From UBA1546 sp049302185 (GTDB lineage: Bacteria; Nitrospirota; Thermodesulfovibrionia; Thermodesulfovibrionales; UBA1546), in contig JBAQLV010000014.1 of NCBI GenBank assembly GCA_049302185.1, positions 1 to 41,737 of the forward strand: a DNA stretch of 41,737 nt, read 5' to 3'. How positions within the stretch are numbered: the stretch's first letter is position 1; each line of letters begins with the position of its first letter. The notes below the pieces were generated by a model that ran no database searches, was not told the DNA's origin, and saw only the letters and a program-made list of their open reading frames with translations. A program made the translations under genes and the position numbers. Positions 23,594-31,511 of the stretch are shown here, in pieces.

Positions 23594-24769
23594 ATGCCTA
23601 AGGTAATTGTCGGGATGAGCGGAGGGGTTGATTCCTCAACAGCAGCGTATCTTCTTAAAGAACAGGGATATGATGTTGAAGGGCTGAGTTTCATCCTCCG
23701 GGAAACAAGGCAGCGCAAAAATTTCACTTCCTGCTGTTCGCTTCAGGCAATAGAAGACGCTTCAAAAACAGCATCTGTTATCGGAATCCCTCACAGTTCA
23801 GTTGATGTCAGGAATGATTTTATAGAGAAAGTCATTGACCCGTTTGTTGATTCATATACAAAGGGTTTAACTCCGAATCCGTGCATATTATGCAACAGGC
23901 ACATAAAATTCCCTTATCTTCTTAAAGAGGCTGACAGAAGAGGCGCTGAGTTCATTGCCACAGGGCATTATGCGAGAGCAGTGCGAAGTTCAGAGTTAAG
24001 AGTTCAGAGTTCGGAGTTCCTTGACTCGTCACTCCCCGGCCTCGTTCCGCGAAGCGGGGCGGGCGTCACTCGTCACTCGTCACTATTAAAAGGCATTGAT
24101 CCAAAGAAAGACCAGTCTTATTTTCTCTATGTATTGCGAAGGGAAGAACTTGAGAGGCTTCTGCTTCCGCTTGGAGATTATAAGAAAGAGGATGTAAGAA
24201 AAATTGCAAACAATCTCGGCCTTCCTACTGCTCAGAGACCTGAAAGTCAGGAGATATGTTTCATAGAAGACAGAAATTATTTTAAGTTCATTGACAATAT
24301 CTCTCAGTTCACATGCGGTCCGGGGCCTATTATAGACATGAGCGGGGGAATACTTGGAGAGCATAAAGGGATTTATCATTACACAATCGGCCAGAGGAAG
24401 GGGCTTGGCATTTCTTCCCCCCATCCTTTATATGTCGTGAAGATAGATGCTGAGAAGAATATAGTCTATGTCGGCTCTCAGGAACATGCAAAGATAAAGG
24501 AGTTTGAAGTCAGCGGATTAAACTGGCTCACCCCCCCAAATCCCCCCCTTAGTAAGGGGGGGCAGGGGGGGGTGTTCCGTGCAACAGTAAAAGTCCGCTC
24601 TATGATGAAGCCTGAGCCGGCAAATATTTGCATTAGCCCTGATTTGAAAACCGCAAATATTATTTTTGATAAACCTCAGTGGGCTCCCGCACCGGGGCAG
24701 AGCGCAGTCTTTTATGATGAGGATGTTGTTATCGCCGGAGGAGTGATTACGAAATCAATCTCGGAATGA
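23594..24769 (+). CDS. mnmA: tRNA 2-thiouridylase MnmA with two repeat inserts
   Basis: MnmA adds sulfur to C2 of U34 in tRNA. The 391-residue protein has the PP-loop GMSGGVDSS, the catalytic Cys in TPNPCILCNRHIKF, the second Cys in SQEICFIEDRNY, and IGQRKGLGI. Two in-frame inserts enlarge it: about 30 residues at 135-165 (RSSELRVQSSEFLDSSLPG and more) from the heptamer element 23986-24085, and TPPNPPLSKGGQGG at 314-327 from the palindrome 24531-24572. With MnmE and Tgt in the same window this builds a wobble-modification set. The usual iscS partner is not adjacent. Inserts fall in surface loops, so function is probably kept. Confidence 0.95.
   Translation: MPKVIVGMSGGVDSSTAAYLLKEQGYDVEGLSFILRETRQRKNFTSCCSLQAIEDASKTASVIGIPHSSVDVRNDFIEKVIDPFVDSYTKGLTPNPCILCNRHIKFPYLLKEADRRGAEFIATGHYARAVRSSELRVQSSEFLDSSLPGLVPRSGAGVTRHSSLLKGIDPKKDQSYFLYVLRREELERLLLPLGDYKKEDVRKIANNLGLPTAQRPESQEICFIEDRNYFKFIDNISQFTCGPGPIIDMSGGILGEHKGIYHYTIGQRKGLGISSPHPLYVVKIDAEKNIVYVGSQEHAKIKEFEVSGLNWLTPPNPPLSKGGQGGVFRATVKVRSMMKPEPANICISPDLKTANIIFDKPQWAPAPGQSAVFYDEDVVIAGGVITKSISE
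23986..24085. repeat. Composite heptamer repeat with GC core inside mnmA
   Basis: Units of the type GTTCAGA (23988-24019) are followed by a GC-rich core (GGCCTCGTTCCGCGAAGCGG, 24038-24057) and then ACTCGTC units (24067-24084). The period is 7 bases on both flanks and the mnmA frame is kept. Confidence 0.65.
24531..24572. repeat. C/G palindromic insert inside mnmA
   Basis: C-runs, CTTAGTAAGGGGGG and a further G-run make a palindromic element read in frame as TPPNPPLSKGGQGG. It is the same family as the inserts in mqnE and tgt. Confidence 0.7.
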
Positions 24770-24850
24770 CAAACAAGCTGCTGTTTTGTGCTATGATTAT
24801 TCTAATCCTGTAAACCAGTTCGGTAAGAGTTCTGTAAGGAGGTAATTATT

Positions 24851-25018
24851 ATGCCGGCTTATGAATATATCTGTCAGGACTGCAAAAAAGAATTCATGGT
24901 CTTTCTTTCCATTAAGGAGTTTGAGGCAAAACCAAGGATAAAATGCCTCCACTGTGGAAGCGATAATGTGCAGAGAAAGATTACAGGTTTTTTTGCAAAG
25001 ACGAGCAAGAAATCATAA
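24851..25018 (+). CDS. FmdB-family zinc ribbon protein
   Basis: The 55-residue protein begins MPAYEYICQDCKKEFMVFLS, with C8-x2-C11, and has a second pair at CLHCGSDN (C32-x2-C35), giving one zinc ribbon. This is the FmdB/putative regulatory protein family, small single-domain proteins of unclear role. The ATG follows AAGGAGG by 9 bases. It lies between mnmA and, on the other strand, cooT. Confidence 0.85.
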   Translation: MPAYEYICQDCKKEFMVFLSIKEFEAKPRIKCLHCGSDNVQRKITGFFAKTSKKS

Positions 25019-25074
25019 CTTTCAGGCGCAAAAATGATTTACGATTAACGATAATATCAGTAACCGGAGATGCA

Positions 25075-25263
25075 TCATTTTTTCTCCAGAACTATCCTGT
25101 GCTTTAAGAGCGCAATCTCTTTTATATTTCCTTCAAGCACCTTTTGCTCACCGAACAGGTTTTTAAGGTATATCTTTCCCTGTTCGGGTTTTATTGTGTC
25201 AACGTTCTCAAGGTAGAGTTCTTCCCTGCCGTCTTTTAATACATATACGTTTACATCACACAT
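25075..25263 (-). CDS. CooT-family nickel-binding protein
   Basis: The 62-residue protein starts MCDVNVYVLKDGREELYLEN and continues VDTIKPEQGKIYLKNLFG. It fits the CooT family (PF10133). In Rhodospirillum, CooT is a nickel chaperone for CO dehydrogenase, with Cys2 as the nickel ligand; Cys2 is present here. No CO dehydrogenase gene is nearby, so the partner is unknown. Confidence 0.8.
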   Translation of the reverse strand: MCDVNVYVLKDGREELYLENVDTIKPEQGKIYLKNLFGEQKVLEGNIKEIALLKHRIVLEKK

Positions 25264-25595
25264 GGTTTATCTCCATTCTGTTAGTGTCTATTATAAAGTA
25301 TAAATCAAATCCATAGCAGATGGCGACAGTTTTCTAAGCTGCCGATGTTGATACACAGAATGCACGGGATTGGTTTGAGCGGCATCAGAGATTTTTCGTT
25401 GACGTTCTTGGCGAATGGAGTGTCCAACAGCCGCAACTGTCTGAACGCAGTGAGTTTTGCGGCTGTAGCGTAATGAGCCTTAGAACGACAGAAAAATATC
25501 TGCAGAAAGCGAAGACTAATCCTGTGTGTCGCGCCATCCATGCTAACCGGACACTCCCTCTTGTTGAAACCTTCTGTTTCATGCAACAATTATCT
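25264..25595. other. Stretch upstream of glnE with a long hairpin
   Basis: No clear gene is seen. A hairpin (ACAGCCGCAACT and AGTTTTGCGGCTGT, 25427-25466) lies in it. An open frame runs from ATG 25473 into glnE but its first 41 residues (MSLRTTEKYLQKAKTNPVCR and on) do not match GlnE, and neither that ATG nor the later one has a ribosome-binding site. The stretch may be a decayed insertion or leader. Confidence 0.4.
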
Positions 25596-28418
25596 ATGGA
25601 AAAGATGCTCAAAGATGCTGCCGGTTCAACGCCTGATCCTGAAAGGGCATTTAAAAGCCTTACTACATTCTCCGGTAACAATCCTGATTATGTCGATAAG
25701 CTGAAAGCTGACATAACACCTGTATCTCTTCTTTTCAGCTACAGCCAGTTCCTTGCAAATTTCTGTATCTCAAACCCTGCGATACTGTTTGATACACTCG
25801 CTGAAATAGAGAAAACTGCGGACATGGAATCCCTCTCAGCCTCTTTAAGGGAAAAATTAACGGGGGGCGATGAAAATGCAAAGGTTGTATGCAGGTTCAA
25901 GAAAAAAGAACTTCTCAGGATAACACTCAGGGATATTCTCAAAAAGGCTGACCTTACAGAGACGATGCTTGAGCTGAGCATACTTGCGGATGTAATCGTG
26001 GATGAATCGCTAAAGGTTGTTAAAAAGTCACTGACTGAAACATACGGCGAACCTGAAAAGGACGCATTTACAGTTATTTCTCTCGGAAAGCTCGGAAGCG
26101 ATGAACTTAATTTCAGTTCAGACATAGACATAATGTTTGTATATGGGACTGCAGACGGAGAAACTTCAGGCGTAACAACACCGCAGGGTATTACAGCGAA
26201 CAGGATAACCAATCACGAGTATTACTGCAAATTGGGAGAGAATCTTAATAGATTTTTATCCGCAAATACAGAAGACGGTTTTATCTACAGGGTGGATTTA
26301 AGATTAAGGCCTGAGGGACAGAGAGGAAGCATTGCATTGCCGATGTCAGGTTATGAGACATACTATGAATCATGGGGCAGGGCATGGGAGAGGGCAATGC
26401 TCCTGAGGGCAAGGCCAATTGCAGGCGATTCAAACCTCGGGAATGAGTTTATGGAAATGATTAAGCCGTTTGTTTACAGGAAATACCTTGATTTCACTGC
26501 AATTGACGAGATAAGGCAGATAAAGACGCGCATAGATTCAGCATTCAAAAAAAATGATATTAAAAGAGGATACGGCGGCATAAGGGAGGTAGAGTTTTTT
26601 ACCCATGCCCTTCAGCTTATCTATGCAGGTAAGGAACCATTATTAAGGGAAAGGGTTACTCAAAAAGCTCTGCATATGCTTCTGCAGAAAAACCTTATTG
26701 GACAGACTGACTATTCTGTACTTCTGGATAACTACAGATTTCTCAGGACGCTTGAGCACAGACTCCAGCAGATGAATGACCTCCAGACTCACAGCCTGCC
26801 GTCCAATGAAAATGAACTGAATGCGCTCAGCAGAAAAATGGGATTTCCGGGCAGGGAATCTTTTTTAAAGGAACTTGAGTCCAGAAGGAAAAGCGTAAGA
26901 ACTATATACAACTCGCTATTCAGAGAAGAAGAGAAAGTACAATCAGACGGAGTGGCGCTCTTTGATGAGGAACTTTCAGACGCAGAGGTTAAAGAGTATC
27001 TTGGCAGGATAGGCATTAAAGATGTTGAGCGAGGGATGCGCAATATCCAGCTTATAAGAAATTCAACCTACCATTACCAGACGTTGAGGGGCAGAAGACT
27101 TCTCGGTGAGATACTGCCCTCATTTGTTGATGCTGCTGTCAAAAGCAGCAATCCTGATATGGCGCTTAACCATCTTCAGTCTTTTGCCTCATTTTTGAGC
27201 GCCAGAGAATCCTATCTTGATACATTTAAAGAAAATAAAGAGCTTATCCCGGTGCTCACAAATCTCTTTTCACAAAGCGAGTATATCTCAAAGGCAGTGA
27301 TAAGAAGGCCTGATTATCTTGAGATGATAGGACATGAAATGCTTCTCAAGAAAAGCCTAAAGGCATTGAAAATAGAATTAAGAGAAAGCATAGAAAGCGG
27401 GACAGCAATAAGCGATGCGATCCGCCTTATGCGTCAGGTTGAAGAGATAAGGCTTAGCCTTCTGTTTCTCCGGAAAAAGATAAACGTGATAGACCTTACA
27501 AAAGGATTAAGCAGAACCGCTGAGGCAATTCTTTCTGTGAGCCTTGAACATCTATGCGGGGAATCGGCGATGATAGGTTTTGGCAAGCTTGGAGGCAGAG
27601 AGATTACATTTAACTCTGACCTTGATATCATCTTTGCCTCTGCAGGCGATGTGACGGAAGAGGATACAAGGGTTGCTGAACGGCTGATTAGGCTTCTTAT
27701 TTCATATACACGCGAAGGCGCTGCATACAGAGTTGACATGAGGCTCAGGCCTGACGGCACAAAGGGGACTCTTGTTTCATCCATGGCATCATTAAGGGAT
27801 TATTATTCAAAGAATGCCGCATTCTGGGAATTCCAGGCGCTTCTTAAGGCAAGGCCTATTGCCGGAGATAGGAAGGCAGGGCAGTGTTTTCTGGATATGG
27901 CAAAAGAGATTCTAATTGCGCATGGAAGCAGTATATCTGCTGCTGCTGTGCGCAGTATGAGAGAAAGGATACAGAAGGAACTGTCAAAAGATAAAAGTCA
28001 GAAGTCAGAAGAAGAAAAGCTCCGAACTCCGAACTCAAAACTCCGAACTCATTACGACATAAAACTTGGATACGGCGGGCTTGAAGAGCTTGAGTTCACA
28101 GTTCAGTATCTGCAACTGAAGAATTGTGCTCAGCGCCCCTCTCTTCTTGTCCAGAATACTTTTGATGCCATAAGGAGATTACATCTTGCAGGAATAATCA
28201 ATGAATCACATGCAGAATCCATGAAGGGTGCATACATCTCTTACAGAACACTTGAGAGTTATCTCAGGCTCAGGGAACGTGATATTCTGAAGAAAGACGA
28301 TGAGAACATTTTAATCGCAGCAGCAGAATTTCTCGGATTTAAAAATAAAGATGAATTCCTCCAGCGTCTTGAGGGGACAAGAAAAGGCGTCAGAGATGTC
28401 TATAATATTTATGTCTGA
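25596..28418 (+). CDS. glnE: Bifunctional glutamine synthetase adenylyltransferase
   Basis: GlnE adds or removes AMP on glutamine synthetase under nitrogen signals from PII. The protein (940 residues from ATG 25596, or 981 from ATG 25473) has two nucleotidyltransferase domains: the first with LGKLGSDELNFSSDIDIMF and RLRPEGQRGS, and the second with GFGKLGGREITFNSDLDIIF and RLRPDGTKGT. The GlnE-typical helical bundle lies between. I prefer 25596 because the residues before it do not match GlnE. An in-frame heptamer insert at 27996-28051 adds KSQKSEEEKLRTPNSKLRT in the last third. glnA is not in the window. The end overlaps pyrE on the other strand by 10 bases. Confidence 0.94.
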   Translation: MEKMLKDAAGSTPDPERAFKSLTTFSGNNPDYVDKLKADITPVSLLFSYSQFLANFCISNPAILFDTLAEIEKTADMESLSASLREKLTGGDENAKVVCRFKKKELLRITLRDILKKADLTETMLELSILADVIVDESLKVVKKSLTETYGEPEKDAFTVISLGKLGSDELNFSSDIDIMFVYGTADGETSGVTTPQGITANRITNHEYYCKLGENLNRFLSANTEDGFIYRVDLRLRPEGQRGSIALPMSGYETYYESWGRAWERAMLLRARPIAGDSNLGNEFMEMIKPFVYRKYLDFTAIDEIRQIKTRIDSAFKKNDIKRGYGGIREVEFFTHALQLIYAGKEPLLRERVTQKALHMLLQKNLIGQTDYSVLLDNYRFLRTLEHRLQQMNDLQTHSLPSNENELNALSRKMGFPGRESFLKELESRRKSVRTIYNSLFREEEKVQSDGVALFDEELSDAEVKEYLGRIGIKDVERGMRNIQLIRNSTYHYQTLRGRRLLGEILPSFVDAAVKSSNPDMALNHLQSFASFLSARESYLDTFKENKELIPVLTNLFSQSEYISKAVIRRPDYLEMIGHEMLLKKSLKALKIELRESIESGTAISDAIRLMRQVEEIRLSLLFLRKKINVIDLTKGLSRTAEAILSVSLEHLCGESAMIGFGKLGGREITFNSDLDIIFASAGDVTEEDTRVAERLIRLLISYTREGAAYRVDMRLRPDGTKGTLVSSMASLRDYYSKNAAFWEFQALLKARPIAGDRKAGQCFLDMAKEILIAHGSSISAAAVRSMRERIQKELSKDKSQKSEEEKLRTPNSKLRTHYDIKLGYGGLEELEFTVQYLQLKNCAQRPSLLVQNTFDAIRRLHLAGIINESHAESMKGAYISYRTLESYLRLRERDILKKDDENILIAAAEFLGFKNKDEFLQRLEGTRKGVRDVYNIYV
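27996..28051. repeat. Heptanucleotide repeat inside glnE
   Basis: AAGTCAGAAGTCAGAAGAAG and then CTCCGAA units (four near-copies, 28020-28047) have a period of 7. The insert keeps the glnE frame. Confidence 0.6.
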
Positions 28419-28975
28419 CGGTAAAGCGCCATTACCTCATCCCTGAGGATAAGGGAGTCCACTTTATAGCCTGATGCCTCAATATTTTCCCGGCCGCCTT
28501 CCTGCCTGTCAATGAGGCATATCACCTTCACAATTTCAAGTCCTGCCTCTTTTGCCCTTGTAATTGCCTCTATGGTTGATTTGCCTGTTGTAATAACATC
28601 ATCAACAATCACAACCCTGTCGCCTTCTCTGACATTCCCCTCTATCCACTGTCCGCCCGGGCGGATGCCGTGCGATTTTGCTGATTTCCTCACCACAAAT
28701 GTCTCAACAGGTTTTCCTTTCAGATAAGATGTGTATGAGACAGCATACGCAACAGGGTCTGCGCCGAGCGTGAGGCCTCCGATGGCTTTAGCGCCTGAAT
28801 CTTTTATCATTTCATAGATGAGATTGCCGATTAGATACATTCCCTCCGGATGCAGAGTCACTGCCTTGCAGTTGAAATAATAGTTGGACATTCTGCCTGA
28901 CACAAGTTTGAATACCGGCTCTTCGCTGTATTTAAATGCCTTTTCAAGAATAAGTTCTGTGAGGCGTTTTTTCAT
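28409..28975 (-). CDS. pyrE: Orotate phosphoribosyltransferase
   Basis: PyrE joins orotate to PRPP, making orotidine monophosphate in pyrimidine synthesis. The 188-residue protein has the PRPP-binding motif VVIVDDVITTGKSTIEAI, the SGRMSNYYFNCK substrate segment, GGLTLGADPVAYAVSYTS and a flexible-loop Lys region (VRKSAKSHG). The length is normal. A strong promoter (TTGACA, 17 bases, TATTTT) ends 8 bases before the ATG, so the message is probably leaderless. Confidence 0.95.
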   Translation of the reverse strand: MKKRLTELILEKAFKYSEEPVFKLVSGRMSNYYFNCKAVTLHPEGMYLIGNLIYEMIKDSGAKAIGGLTLGADPVAYAVSYTSYLKGKPVETFVVRKSAKSHGIRPGGQWIEGNVREGDRVVIVDDVITTGKSTIEAITRAKEAGLEIVKVICLIDRQEGGRENIEASGYKVDSLILRDEVMALYRQT

Positions 28976-28983
28976 CGTGATTG

Positions 28984-29012
28984 AAAATACAACAAATGCA
29001 AAAGGTTGTCAA
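28984..29012 (-). promoter_or_regulatory. pyrE promoter, leaderless arrangement
   Basis: On the minus strand TTGACA (29012-29007) and TATTTT (28989-28984) are separated by 17 bases. The start codon lies 8 bases past the -10 box; no ribosome-binding site fits. Confidence 0.55.
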
Positions 29013-29058
29013 TGTCCGAGCTGATTTTTATTTAAACTATCGGTAAAATAGTGTAATT

Positions 29059-30204
29059 ATGAAATTTGAATTATTGGGCAAAGATGCAAATGCACGCTTG
29101 GGCGTGATAACCACAAAGCGCGGTGTTATCAACACTCCTGCATTTATGCCTGTGGGAACGCAGGCAACAGTAAAGGCAATGTCTCCTGAAGAACTCAAGG
29201 AAATAGGCGCAGAGATTATCCTCTGCAATACATATCACCTTTATCTCAGGCCCGGACATAAAACAATAGCCTCACTTGGAGGGCTGCATAAATTCATGAA
29301 CTGGGACAAGCCCATATTAACCGACAGCGGCGGTTTTCAGGTCTTCAGCCTCTCGGCGCTGAGAAGCATAAATGAAAAGGGCGTTCACTTCAGGTCTCAC
29401 CTTGACGGCTCTATGCACTTTATCGGGCCCGATATGGCGATGGAGATTCAGTCTGACCTCGGCTCTGATATCTGTATGACATTTGATGAATGCACGCCTT
29501 ATCCAGCGTCTTATGAATATGCTCTTAAGTCCCTTGAGCTGACAACAAAATGGGCGAGAAGGTGTAAAGAATACCTTGAAAAATCCACCCCCCCAGCCCT
29601 CCCCTTAGCAAGGGGGGGAGAAGGGGGGGTAATGTCTTCGCAGGCATTATTTGGAATAGTTCAAGGCGGAATTTATAAAGACCTCCGCAAAAGAAGCCTT
29701 GAAGAACTTGTTGAGATAGGGTTTGACGGATATGCATCCGGCGGCTTGAGCGTTGGAGAGCCGAAAGAAGAGATGCATGAAATAATAAATTTTATTGCTC
29801 CGCTTATGCCTGAAGACAAACCGAGGTATCTTATGGGAATAGGTGATCTGAAAGATATGCTTATTGCAGTTGAAGCAGGATTTGATATGTTCGACTGCGT
29901 AATGCCCACAAGGAATGCAAGGAACGGCACGCTTTTTACAAGCAGTGGAAGAATCAGCATCAAGAGGACAGAATACAAAGCTGATAATTCTCCATTGGAT
30001 GAAAACTGCGGGTGTTATGCGTGCAGGAATTTCTCAAAGGCATATCTGAGGCATCTTTTCCTCGCAAAGGAGATACTTTCAATGAGGCTGAACACAATAC
30101 ATAATCTTTATTTTTATATAGACTTTTTCAGAAAAATGCGGGATGCTATTGAGGGGAAAAAATTCAGAGAGTTCAGGGAAAAATGGGAAACGTTGCTCCA
30201 GTAA
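29059..30204 (+). CDS. tgt: tRNA-guanine transglycosylase
   Basis: Tgt swaps guanine 34 for preQ1 in tRNAs with GUN anticodons, leading to queuosine. The 381-residue protein has the catalytic DSGGFQVFSL, GIVQGGIYKDLR, GGLSVGE, DCVMPTRNARNG and the zinc site CGCYACRNFS with a downstream His. An in-frame insert, TPPALPLARGGEGG, from the palindrome at 29588-29629 lies before ALFGIVQGG. The CDF gene starts 22 bases before its end, so the two are cotranscribed. queA and the preQ0 genes are not in the window. Confidence 0.96.
   Translation: MKFELLGKDANARLGVITTKRGVINTPAFMPVGTQATVKAMSPEELKEIGAEIILCNTYHLYLRPGHKTIASLGGLHKFMNWDKPILTDSGGFQVFSLSALRSINEKGVHFRSHLDGSMHFIGPDMAMEIQSDLGSDICMTFDECTPYPASYEYALKSLELTTKWARRCKEYLEKSTPPALPLARGGEGGVMSSQALFGIVQGGIYKDLRKRSLEELVEIGFDGYASGGLSVGEPKEEMHEIINFIAPLMPEDKPRYLMGIGDLKDMLIAVEAGFDMFDCVMPTRNARNGTLFTSSGRISIKRTEYKADNSPLDENCGCYACRNFSKAYLRHLFLAKEILSMRLNTIHNLYFYIDFFRKMRDAIEGKKFREFREKWETLLQ
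29588..29629. repeat. C/G palindromic insert inside tgt
   Basis: C-run, CCTTAGCAAGGGGGGG and a further G-run form the same palindromic element seen in mqnE and mnmA, here read as TPPALPLARGGEGG and kept in frame. Confidence 0.7.
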
Positions 30205-31070
30205 ATAATGCGCCTCAGATAAGAAAAGTCCTTCTCTATACCCTTGTCCTGAACGCCGCTGTGGCTATAGCAAAGGTTATATACGGCTACATGAGCAATT
30301 CAATAGCAATGACATCTGACGGATTCCATTCACTCTTTGACGGCGTTTCAAACATAGTCGGACTGATTGGCATCTGGATAGCTTATCATCCGCCTGACGA
30401 AAACCATCCCTACGGCCATAAAAAGTATGAAACCCTGTTCACTATTATCATCAGCGTGATGATATTTGTTACCTGTTTTCTGATACTCAAACAGGCCTAT
30501 CACTCAATTGTGGAATACCATAAAACAGAGGTTACCGGAGTAAGTTTCGTAGTGATGTTCGTAACAATGGCTGTAAATATATTTGTTACTATTTACGAAA
30601 GAAAAAAAGGGATAGAGCTTAAAAGCGAATTTCTTGTTGCTGATGCGATGCACACAAAGACTGACATATTGGCCTCTATCGGTGTAATTGTAAGCCTTAT
30701 AATCACAAAGTCAGGGTATCGTATCGCAGATACAATTGCAGGTCTTGTCATAGCATTTCTTATAGCAAGAATCGGATATGAAATCCTTAAAAGGGCATCT
30801 GACGTGCTTGTTGATACAATCTGTATAGACACATCAGCGATTGAGTCTGTTATAAAAAGTGTTGAAGGCGTAAAAGGATGCCATGACATAAGGACAAGGG
30901 GCACTGAGCACGCAATAAATCTTGATTTGCATATACTTGTCGATCCGAAAATATCTGCTGAGGAGGCACATAAGATTGCCGACTCTGTTGAAGAAAAGAT
31001 TAAGGGCAGTTTCCCGTCAGTTACTGACATTGTCGTTCACATAGAACCTGAAGGAAATGACTGCAAATGA
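30183..31070 (+). CDS. Cation diffusion facilitator (CDF) transporter
   Basis: The 295-residue protein is a CDF-family metal/proton antiporter of the inner membrane: six helices with the metal-site motif (SDGFHSLFDG in helix 2 and DAMHTKTD in helix 5), HPYGHKKYE between helices 2 and 3, and a cytoplasmic C-terminal domain (from about 205) with HDIRTRGTEHAINLDLHI. Substrate may be Zn, Fe, Mn, Co or Cd; this cannot be set from sequence. Its ATG overlaps the end of tgt by 22 bases. Confidence 0.92.
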   Translation: MGNVAPVNNAPQIRKVLLYTLVLNAAVAIAKVIYGYMSNSIAMTSDGFHSLFDGVSNIVGLIGIWIAYHPPDENHPYGHKKYETLFTIIISVMIFVTCFLILKQAYHSIVEYHKTEVTGVSFVVMFVTMAVNIFVTIYERKKGIELKSEFLVADAMHTKTDILASIGVIVSLIITKSGYRIADTIAGLVIAFLIARIGYEILKRASDVLVDTICIDTSAIESVIKSVEGVKGCHDIRTRGTEHAINLDLHILVDPKISAEEAHKIADSVEEKIKGSFPSVTDIVVHIEPEGNDCK

Positions 31071-31133
31071 ATTTTCCAGTCACAGGCGCAGGGGAAGAGC
31101 TAATTGTCACAAAAATATTCTAAAATATCTGTT

Positions 31134-31511
31134 ATGAAAGCCAAAAAGAATCTTATAGTTGTAGGCGACAGGGTTTTGATAGAGCCTGATGAGAAAGGAG
31201 ACAGAACCAGCACAGGACTTTATCTTCCGCCCACGGTGAAAGAAAAAGACAAAGTTCAGGGAGGGTATGTTATAAAAATTGGCCCGGGCTATCCTGTCCA
31301 TGACCCGAATTTCATCCTTGAAGAGCCGTGGTCTGCAAAAAAGAAACAGGAATTAAAATACATACCTTTGCAGGCGGCAGAAGGCGATTATGCAATCTTT
31401 CTTAAAGATGCCGCAGTAGAGATAGAGTTTGAAGACAAAAAATACCTTATCGTTCCCCATTCTGCCATACTTACACTGGTCAGAACGGATATTGTGGAGG
31501 AGCAGGAGTAA
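31134..31511 (+). CDS. GroES-like co-chaperonin family protein
   Basis: From ATG 31134 the product is 125 residues, starting MKAKKNLIVVGDRVLIEPD, and has the GroES-fold pattern DRVLIEPDEKGDRTSTGLYLP, with GDYAIFLKDAAVEIEFEDKKYLIV matching the C-terminal strand. About 30 residues (residues 58-84) are inserted relative to classic GroES. It is distinct from the CIRCE-controlled groES at 39.2-39.5 kb and has no groEL neighbour. Its last base is the first base of rmuC, so it is coupled to that gene. A TTG at 31104 is an alternative, longer start. Function unknown. Confidence 0.8.
   Translation: MKAKKNLIVVGDRVLIEPDEKGDRTSTGLYLPPTVKEKDKVQGGYVIKIGPGYPVHDPNFILEEPWSAKKKQELKYIPLQAAEGDYAIFLKDAAVEIEFEDKKYLIVPHSAILTLVRTDIVEEQE

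Noticed and set aside
25305..25681. Minus-strand readings opposite the glnE leader
   Set aside because: No known domain; they lie opposite the start of glnE and look like chance frames.
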